Shown here: one piece after another, positions 17,679 to 27,086 of the stretch
How the letters are laid out: every line of letters starts with the position of its first letter
Numbering within the stretch: position 1 is the stretch's first letter
Origin: Streptomyces venezuelae
GTDB taxonomy: Bacteria; Actinomycetota; Actinomycetes; Streptomycetales; Streptomycetaceae
DNA: 64,000 nucleotides
NCBI RefSeq assembly: GCF_008642355.1
Contig: NZ_CP029193.1
Location: 5,294,001 to 5,358,000 of the forward strand
Direction of reading: 5' to 3'
Notes under the pieces: model-generated
What the model saw: the letters and a program-made list of their open reading frames with translations, nothing else
What the model was told of the DNA's origin: nothing
Database searches by the model: none
Program-made: the position numbers and the translations under genes

Positions 17679-19022
17679 TCAGGGCGTGGAAGTGACGCTC
17701 GCCGACGGCTTGATCTCGCCCTCTTCCTCGTCCGCTCCGTGGGACTCGTGGACCGCCTCCAGGTTCCGCGCATCCCGCACGACGAACAACAGTGCAGGTG
17801 TGAGGAACATCCAGACCGCACCCACGACGAGAACCGAGGTGGCGGACGACAGTCCGCCGGCCGGTCCGACGAGGGCCTGCCCCACCGGCAGAAGGCCGAT
17901 GCTTCCCAGCCACTCGTACGAACTGACCCTGCTCATCGAGCCGATGGGGACATTCTGCTGCATTGCGGTCAGCGAAAAAACGTTGAACATGGAAAGACCG
18001 ATGTTGCTGATGACCGCGCAAACCGCGATCACCGGTACAGGTGCGACAAGTGCAAGGGCCAGGAGTTGCAATCCGTACAAGCCCAGGGGAATGAATGAGG
18101 CGCGCATGATGAAACGCGGTCGCATACGGAGCGCGATGACGCCGCCCAGTATGGATCCGAGTCCCGTGCACGCACTGATGATCGCCCACGCGGACGCGCC
18201 ACCGAGATCGTCACGGGCCACCGCGGGGCCGAACACCTGCCAGGCGGGCAGCACCAGGAGATGGAACGAGGCGGCCCAGGCGACCATCGTCCAGAGCCAG
18301 GTCCTGGAACGGAATTCCTCCCAGCCCAGCTTGAGATCCTGAAAGATCGACGACGACTTCTCGTCCTCGGTCCCGGCCTTCGGCTTGTCCGCGCCGGGAG
18401 CGAGACGGATGAGGAAGAGCGCCAGCGCGCTGACGGCGAAGGTCGCCGCGTCGAAGATCAGAGCCGCGCCCGGGGAGAAGGCCACCACGAGGACACCGGC
18501 GATCGCGGGACCGATGGTGTAGGCGGTGTTCTCGCTCAGGCCCATCAGGCCGTTCGCCCGCTGGAGTTGCGCGGGCTTGACCACTTCTGGCAGCAGACCC
18601 GTGGCGGCGGGATGGAAGAACGCGCCGGCGGAACCCGCGATCAACTGAAGGACGATCATGGACGGGAGCGACGCGGTGCCGGTGAGCAGCATGACGCCCT
18701 GGGCCAGCTGGGACAGGAAGCACGCCGCGTCGCACAGCACCATCAGGCTGCGCCGCGACATGCGGTCCGCGATCACCCCGCCGAGCAGGAGCAGCAGCAC
18801 CGTCGGAACCACGCGTGCGGCCAGCACCAGACCGAGGGCCGAGGCCGACTCGGTCAGTTCGAGCACGGCGAAGGCGAGTGCGACGGGCACGATGGCGTCG
18901 CCGATGATCGAGCTCGTCTGGCCTATGTAGAGGAGCCTGAACTCTCGTTGGCCGAGCAGCTCACGGAGTTCCCCCCGTCGTTTGTCGCGCCGTGACGTCG
19001 CCTTGTCGCTCGGAATGCTCAT
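17679..19022 (-). CDS. MFS transporter, probable exporter of the cluster product
   Basis: A 447-residue major facilitator of the MFS_3 type, related to enterobactin exporter-like and drug efflux proteins. The N-terminus is charged, then about 12 hydrophobic segments follow. The loop 2-3 motif is GGVIADRMSRRSLM, and the central cytoplasmic loop lies around residues 205-230 (KPKAGTEDEKSSS). Its ATG overlaps the preceding NRPS stop as ATGA, so it is translated with the biosynthetic operon. Export or self-resistance is inferred from this coupling. Confidence 0.9.
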   Translation of the reverse strand: MSIPSDKATSRRDKRRGELRELLGQREFRLLYIGQTSSIIGDAIVPVALAFAVLELTESASALGLVLAARVVPTVLLLLLGGVIADRMSRRSLMVLCDAACFLSQLAQGVMLLTGTASLPSMIVLQLIAGSAGAFFHPAATGLLPEVVKPAQLQRANGLMGLSENTAYTIGPAIAGVLVVAFSPGAALIFDAATFAVSALALFLIRLAPGADKPKAGTEDEKSSSIFQDLKLGWEEFRSRTWLWTMVAWAASFHLLVLPAWQVFGPAVARDDLGGASAWAIISACTGLGSILGGVIALRMRPRFIMRASFIPLGLYGLQLLALALVAPVPVIAVCAVISNIGLSMFNVFSLTAMQQNVPIGSMSRVSSYEWLGSIGLLPVGQALVGPAGGLSSATSVLVVGAVWMFLTPALLFVVRDARNLEAVHESHGADEEEGEIKPSASVTSTP

Positions 19023-20986
19023 GCCGTCCTTTTCTCGGGTGCCGTTTCGTGGGAACCGTCCGCATGCTCTTCCTCCGCGGTCAGGAGGGCCTCGAGTTCC
19101 GCGGGATCCATCTCCGCGACCAACGTCTCGGTCACGACTGCCGCGAGCTGTGCCACGGTGGGTGCTTCGAGCAGGGCACGGACCTGCAGCCGCAGTCCGA
19201 ACACGCGGCGCACCCTGGCCATGAGTCGAATGGCGAGCAGGGAGTCTCCGCCGATGTCGAAGAAACCGTCGTGGATGCCGATCCGCTGGACGCCGAGCAC
19301 CTCCGTGAACAGTTCGGCGACGCTCGCCTCGATGTCGTCGCGCGGCCCGTCGACCGGCCCCGCATCATGCCATGCCCGGATGGGCGTCGGGAGTTGGGCC
19401 GGGTCGAGCTTGCCGTTCGGTGTGGTGGGGAGCGCGGGGAGCGGAGTGATGGTGCTGGGGATCATGTGGGGCGGCAGGTGCTGCGCGAGATGGTCGTGCA
19501 GTTCTCTGTGCGTGGCGGGGGCGGCCGGGGTGGCGTCGGCGAGCACGGCGTACGCGGCGAGCTGGGGGTGCGCGGGGTCCGTGCGGTCGAGGGTGACGGC
19601 GGCCGCGTGGATGAACGGATGGGCGAGGAGGATGCGCTCGATCTCGCCGGGCTCGATGCGGAAGCCGCGGAGTTTGATCTGGTGGTCCGAACGGCCGTGG
19701 TGGTGGTACCGGCCGTCGGGGGTGCGGTGGGCCAGGTCACCGCTGCGGTAGAGGCGGCCGCCCGGCCGGTGCGGATCGGGCAGGAAACGGCCGGCGGTGA
19801 GGGCGGGGCGGTCCAGGTAGCCCTGGGCGACCCCGGGCCCGGAGACGTAGATCTCGGCGACGGTCAGGTCTTCGACGGGGTCGAGGTGCTCGTCGAGGAG
19901 GTGGAGCGTCAGGTCGGGCAGCGGCGTTCCGATGGGGCTGCCGTGGGGGTGCGGGTCGTGGATGTCGGCGTCGGTGACCCGGTGGTGCGTGACGTGCACG
20001 GTGGTCTCCGTGATGCCGTACATGTTGACGAGCTCGGGGGTGTCCGTGCCGTAGTGGGCGGCCCATTCGGCGAGCTGGGCGGGGTTCAGGGCCTCGCCGC
20101 CGAACACCACGTGCGTGAGGGAGGTGGGCGGGTGGCCCGCCCGCGCGGCGGCGTGGGTGAGATGGGCGAACGCCGTCGGGGTCTGGGAGAGCATGGTGAT
20201 GCTCTCGTCGCGAACCAGTCTCCACATGGCGTCGGGGTCGCGGGTGGTGGCGTACGGGATGACGTGGACGCGGCCGCCGTGCAGGAGGGCCCCGTAGATC
20301 TCCCAGACGGAGAAGTCGAAGGCGGCGGAGTGGAACATGCTCCACACGCCGTGCTCGTCGAAGCCGAACAGCCCGGCGCTGGTGGTGAAGAGCCGCAGGA
20401 GGTTGTCGTGGCTGACGCGGACGCCCTTGGGGCGGCCCGTGGAACCGGAGGTGTAGATCACGTACGCGGTGTCCTGGCCGGACACCCGCGCGCACCCGGT
20501 GAACGGCGTCTCCCCGACGCTCCCGTCGCCGTCCGTGCCCGGTGTACGCGCGTCCGCGGCGGGCAGCGGCTCGTCGAGGTCGACGAAGGCGCCCGCGGCG
20601 CCCGCCAGCTCCCCCGCGAGGCGGCCCGGCGCGGCCACCGCCACGCACTTGGCGTCCTCCACCGTCAGCCGCAGCCGCTCGCCCGGATACCCCGGGTCCA
20701 GCGGCACATAGCCCGCACCTGTCCGCAGCGTGGCGATCAGTGCGACGATCAGCCCCACGCCCCGGTCGGCGCAGACCCCCACGAGCGCTCCGCGCCGGGC
20801 GCCCGCCGCCCGCAGCTGCTCCGCCAGCGCACCGGAACGACGGTCCAGTTCGCGATACGTCAGGGACTCCACGCCGTCCGAGACGGCCTCTCGGTCCGGC
20901 CACCGGCTCACCACCCCGGCCAGCACCCCGCACACACCCGCCTGGGCGGTCGGCTCGTCCGCCGTATTCGTGGACGCGTTCAGCAC
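19019..20986 (-). CDS. NRPS A-PCP didomain, predicted to activate threonine
   Basis: A 655-residue NRPS protein with only adenylation and carrier domains. The start is GTG at 20986 with AAGGAGG just upstream. A-domain motifs are A3 YTSGSTGRPKG, A4 FDFSVWEI, A5 NMYGITETT, A8 LRGFRIEPGEIE and A10 NGKLD. Reading the specificity positions against GrsA gives DFWSVGMVHK, two changes from the classic threonine code DFWNIGMVHK. The carrier site is DIGGDSLLAI (Ser near 582). There is no condensation domain, so the loaded residue must be handed on in trans. It overlaps the methyltransferase gene by 7 bp and the MFS gene by 4 bp. Confidence 0.93.
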   Translation of the reverse strand: MLNASTNTADEPTAQAGVCGVLAGVVSRWPDREAVSDGVESLTYRELDRRSGALAEQLRAAGARRGALVGVCADRGVGLIVALIATLRTGAGYVPLDPGYPGERLRLTVEDAKCVAVAAPGRLAGELAGAAGAFVDLDEPLPAADARTPGTDGDGSVGETPFTGCARVSGQDTAYVIYTSGSTGRPKGVRVSHDNLLRLFTTSAGLFGFDEHGVWSMFHSAAFDFSVWEIYGALLHGGRVHVIPYATTRDPDAMWRLVRDESITMLSQTPTAFAHLTHAAARAGHPPTSLTHVVFGGEALNPAQLAEWAAHYGTDTPELVNMYGITETTVHVTHHRVTDADIHDPHPHGSPIGTPLPDLTLHLLDEHLDPVEDLTVAEIYVSGPGVAQGYLDRPALTAGRFLPDPHRPGGRLYRSGDLAHRTPDGRYHHHGRSDHQIKLRGFRIEPGEIERILLAHPFIHAAAVTLDRTDPAHPQLAAYAVLADATPAAPATHRELHDHLAQHLPPHMIPSTITPLPALPTTPNGKLDPAQLPTPIRAWHDAGPVDGPRDDIEASVAELFTEVLGVQRIGIHDGFFDIGGDSLLAIRLMARVRRVFGLRLQVRALLEAPTVAQLAAVVTETLVAEMDPAELEALLTAEEEHADGSHETAPEKRTA

Positions 20987-21786
20987 GGCTGGTCCTCCTT
21001 CCGGCCCTCCACCGTGGCCACCCACACGAAGTCCTCGGACTCCTCGGTGTAGGGACCGCGGTCGTAGTCGCCGTACTCGGCCTCGATCCGGAAGCCCGCC
21101 TGTTCGAGCAACTTCCGCATCTCCGGCGGGAACCGGTAGATGTTCTTGCGGATGTCGTGGCGCCGCTCGATCACGAGACCCTGCTCGTCCAGGACCTCGC
21201 TGACCCGGCGGCGGGTGATGGACTGCTTCTCGAAGTCGAAGGTGCTGTAGTCCCACAGGGCGATGCGCAGGCCCGTCCGCGGGTGCCGGATCTCGTCCAC
21301 GAAGAGCTGCTTCTTGTGGTAGTCCCTGAAGTCGGCCTCCTGGAATACCGGAACCCCGGCGACGAACCGGCCGCCGGGCTGCAGGTGGTCGCGGATCGTG
21401 GCGAGCGCCGCGAGCCAGTCGTCGTCGGTCTCCAGGTGGAACATCGTCTGCCCGCCCGCGAGCACGAGGTTGAAACGCTCGCCCAGGTCGAAGGAGCGCA
21501 GATCGGCCTCGACGAGCCGGACCCGCTCCTCGGGAACCCCGGACGCCGACAGGTTCGCGCGGCCCTGTTCCAGCATCGACGGCGAGCGGTCGACGCCCAC
21601 CGCACGGTCCACGTGCTCCATGCAGGGCAGCAGGACGCGTCCCGTGCCGCAGCCGATCTCCAGCAGAGGGCCACCGAACTCGGCCGCCATGGAGAGCAGG
21701 AAGGGCAGATCGAAGCTGTTCAGATCGGCCCAGAGGACGTCGTAGATTTCCGCTTCGTGGAGGTAGTCGTCTGTGGTGCCGGTCAC
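20980..21786 (-). CDS. SAM-dependent class I methyltransferase
   Basis: A 268-residue methyltransferase. Motif I is LLEIGCGTGRVLLP (about 40-53), followed by AVGVDRSPSMLEQGR and EADLRSF, the usual Rossmann-fold SAM-binding series. The GTG at 21786 overlaps the thioesterase stop as GTGA, which decides the start. The target atom cannot be told from sequence. Since it lies between the thioesterase and the A-PCP protein, it may act on the carrier-bound threonyl unit or on the finished peptide. Confidence 0.88.
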   Translation of the reverse strand: MTGTTDDYLHEAEIYDVLWADLNSFDLPFLLSMAAEFGGPLLEIGCGTGRVLLPCMEHVDRAVGVDRSPSMLEQGRANLSASGVPEERVRLVEADLRSFDLGERFNLVLAGGQTMFHLETDDDWLAALATIRDHLQPGGRFVAGVPVFQEADFRDYHKKQLFVDEIRHPRTGLRIALWDYSTFDFEKQSITRRRVSEVLDEQGLVIERRHDIRKNIYRFPPEMRKLLEQAGFRIEAEYGDYDRGPYTEESEDFVWVATVEGRKEDQPC

Positions 21787-22736
21787 CGGTGCTCCCAGAG
21801 GTCGTTGACGGAGTGCAGCAGAAGGCGGGCGACGTCGCGCACGGTCCCACCTGTCAGCAGGCTGAAGTGGTCGCCGGGCAGCGGATGCGGGACGAGCGGG
21901 GCTCCCGTGCTGAGCGGGCGCCACATCCCGGGGCCGACGCCGGACGCCGTCGCGTACAGGAGCGCCACCGGCCCCGCGTACTCGCCCGGCGCGTGGCGCT
22001 GCATGGCGCGGGTCATGGCCTCGAACACCGTGTACCGGCGCCGGAGTTCGTCCACTCCGAGGGCGAGGTCGAAGCCCCGCTCGGCCAGCTCGTGGGACGC
22101 CCGGTCCAGGGCTTCGGGCACCGGGAGGCGCCAGAGGGTGTCCGGCAGCGACGCCACGTCGACGTCGGCGCCGCCGGATCCGACCAGATCGTCGATGTAG
22201 GCGCGCAGGGTCTCCGCGGTCGACCATGCTCCGGTGCCGGGCGGCCAGGGAGCGGAATCGATCAGGGTGACCGGCACGGGCCGCTCGACGCCGGCCGGGT
22301 GGCGGCGTGCCATCTCGTGGGCGACCAGACCGCCGAAGGACCAGCCGCCGAGCAGGCCGGGACGCCGGACCCCGCGTCCGGCGAGGAGTTCCAGGTAGTG
22401 CTCCGCCAACTCCGCGACGGTACGGCCGTTTTCAGCGGATGGTGAGGTGTCGGCGGCGATGGCCCACACCGGGCGCGGTCCGTCGAGCAGCCGGGCCAGG
22501 GGCCCGTAACAGAAGACGCCGCCGCCGATGGGATGAACGAGCACGACCGGATCGGTGCGACCGGGCGCCCCCTCGCGGAGGACCACGACACCGTCGCCCA
22601 CGTCGCCCACGTCGCCCGCCCGCGCGGGCCGGGCGTTCGCCCGCTCCCGGAGCAGCCGCAGGTACAGCTCGCGTCGCGCCGGGGACAGCGAGTCGATCCG
22701 GGCGTCCGGGGAAGGAGTGCCGCCGCCCCGGGTCAC
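21783..22736 (-). CDS. Thioesterase / acyltransferase-like alpha/beta hydrolase
   Basis: A 317-residue stand-alone protein of the NRPS thioesterase type. The N-terminus (IDSLSPARRELYLRLLRERA) resembles the linker helices that precede NRPS domains. The nucleophile elbow is GGWSFGG and the C-terminal His is in PGDHFSLL. Unlike type II editing thioesterases (about 250 residues), it is closer to type I releasing domains. It could release a product or move an aminoacyl group between carrier proteins; SyrC-type transferases normally have Cys instead of Ser. It overlaps both neighbours as GTGA. Confidence 0.85.
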   Translation of the reverse strand: MTRGGGTPSPDARIDSLSPARRELYLRLLRERANARPARAGDVGDVGDGVVVLREGAPGRTDPVVLVHPIGGGVFCYGPLARLLDGPRPVWAIAADTSPSAENGRTVAELAEHYLELLAGRGVRRPGLLGGWSFGGLVAHEMARRHPAGVERPVPVTLIDSAPWPPGTGAWSTAETLRAYIDDLVGSGGADVDVASLPDTLWRLPVPEALDRASHELAERGFDLALGVDELRRRYTVFEAMTRAMQRHAPGEYAGPVALLYATASGVGPGMWRPLSTGAPLVPHPLPGDHFSLLTGGTVRDVARLLLHSVNDLWEHR

Positions 22737-23500
22737 ACGGCCCCCCGAACCGCTCCTCGGGGCCGCAGCCGCCGCTCGTGGAGGTAGGTGTAGAAGGGCA
22801 GTTCGGCCCGGTAGTGCTCGGCGAGCACGGGATGGTTGTCGACGGTGTCGGGGTAGTTCTTGCGGCTCTTCACGAAACCGTTGGTGGTGCTCGCGTCCTG
22901 GTGCCAGCGCGCCGTGAGCTTCCAGTCGTCCGGCATTCCCGGGGACCAGGACAGCGACGTGGCGTCGAAGGGCAGACCCACGCTCTCGCAGTACGCCCGA
23001 ACCGTGTCCTCCGGACGTTCGATCAGGTCGTCGGAGTCCACCACGACCGGTTCGGCGCCCTGAGCCTCCGTGACGGCCAGGAACAGCTCGTGCAGCCTGG
23101 CGAACCCCACCTCGTCACGCCGAAGCTCAGGATTCAGCGCGAAATGCGAGGCGATGACTTCCTTCGGGTCCCTGATGATGAACGTATGGCACACGTTCCG
23201 CAGGAAATCCTGATCGGCGAGCACGCCTGGATAGTGGAAATCCGTGGTGTCCTTGAAGAACAGCCGTGATTTTCCGCCCAGCGTCGTGATGGCGTCGATC
23301 AGCTCCGCCTCGGAGTGCACCGTACGGTCCTCGATCTCCGCCGATCCGAAGTCGGCGAGACGGGAGAACGGCTCGTGCACGGCCGCGACGTCGTCCCTCC
23401 CCATCATCATGCGCAGGAACGCGGTCGAACGGGACCTGGGCGCACTCCACAGGGCGATGACCTGCTCGCCCGAACTCCCGCCGCGCGGTGAGTCGTTCAT
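22733..23500 (-). CDS. PAPS-dependent sulfotransferase family protein
   Basis: A 255-residue P-loop sulfotransferase. The 5'-phosphosulfate loop is WSAPRSRSTAFLRMMM near the N-terminus (about residues 18-33), and the 3'-phosphate region fits TFIIRDPKEVIASH. It would move sulfate from PAPS to a hydroxyl or amine. It is the first gene of the minus-strand operon and is preceded by a palindrome in the divergent promoter. The cluster also holds cysC-cysD-cysN, which make PAPS, and the two together strengthen the call. The acceptor is unknown. Confidence 0.85.
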   Translation of the reverse strand: MNDSPRGGSSGEQVIALWSAPRSRSTAFLRMMMGRDDVAAVHEPFSRLADFGSAEIEDRTVHSEAELIDAITTLGGKSRLFFKDTTDFHYPGVLADQDFLRNVCHTFIIRDPKEVIASHFALNPELRRDEVGFARLHELFLAVTEAQGAEPVVVDSDDLIERPEDTVRAYCESVGLPFDATSLSWSPGMPDDWKLTARWHQDASTTNGFVKSRKNYPDTVDNHPVLAEHYRAELPFYTYLHERRLRPRGAVRGAV

Positions 23501-23595
23501 GTCCGGCTCCTCTTCCTCGAGGAGGCAGACTAATCTCGGGACCCGTCCGCGGAATACTGAATCCCTTTACGCAGTCGCTCATCATTGGTCCACCG

Positions 23596-23620
23596 ACGTG
23601 TAAGCGTTGTGCTTACGCGT
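23596..23620. promoter_or_regulatory. Candidate operator in divergent promoter (palindrome 1)
   Basis: The core GTAAGCGTTGTGCTTAC (23600-23616) is a perfect GTAAGC-N5-GCTTAC palindrome, extended to 10-bp arms with one mismatch (23596-23605 and 23611-23620). It lies 96 bp before the sulfotransferase start and 91 bp before the NRPS start. A related 17-mer occurs at 37523-37539. Confidence 0.6.
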
Positions 23621-23706
23621 ATTGAACTGCGAGGGTGAGGACAGCCGCCGCGGCGCCTCTTATCGTTCCGGACCGTACCCGAAGTCCGGGCGAATGGAGA
23701 TCTGCC

Positions 23707-26700
23707 ATGAGCGAGCTCGTCAAGCGGCTGGCCAAACTGCCCGAGGGGCGCAGGGCCGCCTTCCTTGCGCAGCTCCGCTCGGGGGCGGGGAAGCCCGCAC
23801 AGGACACACTCGTCCCGCGCGACGCGACAGGACCCGCCCGGCTGTCCTACGCCCAGGAGACCCTCTGGTTCATCGACCGGCTGGCACCGGGCCGCGCCAC
23901 CTACAACGTCGCGAGCGGCTACCGGATCCGGGGAGCACTCGACACGGACGCCCTGGGCCGGGCCCTGCGGACCCTGGTCGCGCGCCACGAGACGCTGCGC
24001 ACCGCGCTCGCCGACACGCACACCGGTGTCGTCCAGAGCGTGCTGGCCACGGACGACCCGCGCGTCCGCGACGCCGTGACGGTGCACGACCTGTCCGCCG
24101 CCGGGGAGGAGGCCCGCGAGGAGACCGCGCGGAGCTTCGCCGCCGAGCGGGCCCGCGTCCCCTTCGTCCTCACCGAGGGGCCGCTGTGGCGCGCGGATCT
24201 GGCCCGCCTGGGCGACGACGACCACCTCCTCGTCTTCGTCGTCCACCACGTGGTGTTCGACGGCTGGTCCTCCGGAGTGTTCAGCAAGGAGCTCTCGGCC
24301 GCCTACGCCGCGGAGACCACAGGACAGGCCGCGGCCCTTGAGCCGCTGCCCGTCCAGTACGGCGACTACGCGGAATGGCAGCGCCGCCGGCTGACCGGCG
24401 ACACCTACGACGAGCTGGCCGCGTACTGGCGCGAGACCCTCGCGGGCGCCTCACACCTGGAGCTGCCCGCCGACCGGCCGAGGCCACCCGAGGTGACGTA
24501 CGACGGCACGTACCTGCGCAGGAACCTCGCACCCGAACTGACCGCCTCGGTTGCCGGACTCGCACGCTCCCACGGCGTCACTCCGTACGTGGTCCACCTC
24601 GCCGCCTTCCTGCTGCTCATGCACCGCCACACCGGCCAGGACGACCTGGTCGTCGGCACGCCCACGGCCAACCGCGACCAGCTCGAACTGGAGGAGCTGA
24701 TCGGCTTCTTCGTGAACATGCTGCCGCTGCGCACCGACCTGAAGGGCGACCCGAGCTTCCGGACGCTGCTCGACCGGGTCGGTGACGTGACGCGCGAGGC
24801 GTTCGCCCACGGCGAGCTGCCCTTCGAGAAGATCGTGGAAGTGGCCCGCCCCCGGCGCGACCCGTCGCGTTCCCCGCTGTTCGGCGTCGTGTTCGCGCTG
24901 CACAACACGGCGGACGACGGCCTCTCCCTGGGCGGACTCGACGTCCGACAGGAGAGCCTCGACGCGGGCACCTCACGCTTCGAGCTGAGCTGGAACGTCT
25001 CCGTACGCCCGCAAGGCACCGTGCTGGAGGCGGAGTTCAACACCGACCTGCTCGACCCGGAGACCGTGGAGGCCCTCCTCGTCCAGTACGAGCACGTCCT
25101 GACGGCGGTGCTCGCGGACCCGGAACTGACCGTGACCGGGGCACCGCTGCTCACGGCAGAGGACCGCGAGGACATGCTGACGCGGTGGAACGGCCCCGCG
25201 CTTCCCGTCCCCGACCTGTCCGTTCCCGCGGCGTTCGAGCGGCGGGTGCGGGCCGCTCCCCACACCGTGGCCCTGGTCGCGGGCGCGGAACGCCTCACGT
25301 ACGACGAACTGGACCGGCGGGCCAACCGGCTCGCGCGTGTGCTCGTCGCCCGCGGCGCCGCACCCGGCGAGCGGGTGGCGCTGTGCCTGCGCCGCACCCC
25401 CGACCTCGTCGTGAGCATCCTCGCCGTGCTGAAGACGGGCGCCGCCTACGTGCCCGTCGACCCCGGCTATCCCACGGCCCGCATGGCGGCCATCCTCGAC
25501 GACGCGACGCCGGTCACGGTCGTCGCGCACGCGGAGTGCGCCGCCGGCCTGCCGGGCGACCGCGGTGACGTGCTTGTCCTCGACGAGCAGCCACAGGCCA
25601 GCCAGGACGACTCCGGTCTCGGCATCGCCGTGTCCCCGCGCGACGTGGCCTACGTCCTGTACACCTCCGGGACGACCGGCCGCCCCAAGGGCGTACTCAT
25701 CGAGCACCACTCGGTGGTGGGGTTCGTCGAGGCCATGCGGGACCTCTTCGACCTCACCCCCGACGACCGCGTGCTCGGTTACGCGTCGGCGAACTTCGAC
25801 GTCTCCGTCGGCGAGATGTTCAACGCCCTGCTGACCGGGGCGCAGTTGCACCTGGTCCCCGACGAGGTGCGACTCGATGTCATCCTTCTCCAGGAGCTCC
25901 TGGAGAAGGAGCGGATCAGCCTCGTGGACCTGCCGCCCGCCGTACTGGCCCTGCTGGAGCCCGACCGGCTGCCCGACCTGAGGATCGTCTTCGTGGGCGG
26001 CGAGGCGTTCCCCGGCGAACTCGTCAACCGCTGGAACCGCGACGGCCACCGCTTCTTCAACGGCTACGGCCCCACCGAGTGCACCGTCACCATGGTCGTG
26101 CACGAGTGCCCCGGCCAGTGGGACGCGTCCCCGCCCATCGGCCTGCCCATCGCCAACCACGTGGCCCACGTCGTGGACGAGCGGCTGGAACCCGTGCCGT
26201 TCGGCGTGGTCGGCGAGCTGCTCGTCGGCGGCGAGGGACTGACCCGCGGATACCTGGGCGCGCCGGAGCTCACCCGGGAGAAGGTGATCGCCGACCCCTT
26301 CGGCAGCACCGCCGACGGCCGCCTCTACCACACCGGCGACCTGGTCCGCAGGCGCCGGGACGGCAGCCTCGTCTTCGTGGGCCGCAAGGACCAGCAGGTC
26401 AAGATCCGCGGCCTGCGGATCGAGCTCGGCGACGTGGAGGCCGCGACCGCGACCTGCCCCGGAGTCGGCCAGGTGGCCGTGGTGCCGTGGACGGACCCGC
26501 ACGGCGAGCGGCACCTGGTGGCCTACACCGCCCCGGCGGCGGGAGCGGCCGTCGACCCGGCCGCGGTACGGGCCCACACCGCCGCCCAACTCCCCGCCTA
26601 CATGGTGCCGTCGTACTTCGTCGTCCTGCCGACCCTGCCGCTCACCGTCAGCGGCAAGGTCGACCACCGGGCCCTGCCCGCACCGGATCCGGACGCGGGG

Positions 26701-27054
26701 GTCGCGGGGGGCGACACTCCGCCTCGTACGGAGACCGAACGGATCCTGGCCGAAGAGGTCTTCGCCCAGGTCCTGCGGCTCGACCGGGTCGGCGTCCATG
26801 ACGACTTCTTCGCGATCGGGGGCAACAGCCTCCAGGCCGCCCAGCTGATGACGCTGCTCACCGAACGGTGCCAGGTCCGTGTCCCGCTGTCCGACTTCTT
26901 CCGGTCGCCCACGGTGGCCCACCTCGCGGAGGCCGTGGACCGGCTGCGCACCCCCACCGCTGACGACGACGACCTGCTCGCCCTCATCGAGAGCATGTCG
27001 GACGACGACGCGGCGCGGTGGACGGACGGGCAAGGGCACGCCGGCCGCGCCTGA
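23707..27054 (+). CDS. NRPS C-A-PCP module, code suggests a basic amino acid
   Basis: A 1115-residue NRPS. The condensation domain spans about 35-480, with LSYAQETLWF (C1) and the active site HHVVFDGWS (C3). The adenylation domain spans about 500-1000, with YTSGTTGRPKG (A3), NFDVSVGEM (A4) and SGKVDH (A10). The carrier domain ends the protein, with the phosphopantetheine site FAIGGNSLQA. Positions read against GrsA give DVGDFGGVTK; an Asp in the pocket together with D-V-G at the start resembles codes for Orn, Arg or other basic residues, but I know no exact match. The ATG at 23707 has a GGAG site; longer frames upstream have none. Confidence 0.93.
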   Translation: MSELVKRLAKLPEGRRAAFLAQLRSGAGKPAQDTLVPRDATGPARLSYAQETLWFIDRLAPGRATYNVASGYRIRGALDTDALGRALRTLVARHETLRTALADTHTGVVQSVLATDDPRVRDAVTVHDLSAAGEEAREETARSFAAERARVPFVLTEGPLWRADLARLGDDDHLLVFVVHHVVFDGWSSGVFSKELSAAYAAETTGQAAALEPLPVQYGDYAEWQRRRLTGDTYDELAAYWRETLAGASHLELPADRPRPPEVTYDGTYLRRNLAPELTASVAGLARSHGVTPYVVHLAAFLLLMHRHTGQDDLVVGTPTANRDQLELEELIGFFVNMLPLRTDLKGDPSFRTLLDRVGDVTREAFAHGELPFEKIVEVARPRRDPSRSPLFGVVFALHNTADDGLSLGGLDVRQESLDAGTSRFELSWNVSVRPQGTVLEAEFNTDLLDPETVEALLVQYEHVLTAVLADPELTVTGAPLLTAEDREDMLTRWNGPALPVPDLSVPAAFERRVRAAPHTVALVAGAERLTYDELDRRANRLARVLVARGAAPGERVALCLRRTPDLVVSILAVLKTGAAYVPVDPGYPTARMAAILDDATPVTVVAHAECAAGLPGDRGDVLVLDEQPQASQDDSGLGIAVSPRDVAYVLYTSGTTGRPKGVLIEHHSVVGFVEAMRDLFDLTPDDRVLGYASANFDVSVGEMFNALLTGAQLHLVPDEVRLDVILLQELLEKERISLVDLPPAVLALLEPDRLPDLRIVFVGGEAFPGELVNRWNRDGHRFFNGYGPTECTVTMVVHECPGQWDASPPIGLPIANHVAHVVDERLEPVPFGVVGELLVGGEGLTRGYLGAPELTREKVIADPFGSTADGRLYHTGDLVRRRRDGSLVFVGRKDQQVKIRGLRIELGDVEAATATCPGVGQVAVVPWTDPHGERHLVAYTAPAAGAAVDPAAVRAHTAAQLPAYMVPSYFVVLPTLPLTVSGKVDHRALPAPDPDAGVAGGDTPPRTETERILAEEVFAQVLRLDRVGVHDDFFAIGGNSLQAAQLMTLLTERCQVRVPLSDFFRSPTVAHLAEAVDRLRTPTADDDDLLALIESMSDDDAARWTDGQGHAGRA

Positions 27055-27086
27055 GCGGACCGCACGAGCGAGAAGAGAGCAGCAGC

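Noticed and set aside
20987..21850. Upstream extension of the A-PCP frame over the methyltransferase gene
   Set aside because: The methyltransferase motifs are in another frame there, and a GTG with AAGGAGG at 20986 gives a proper A-domain start.
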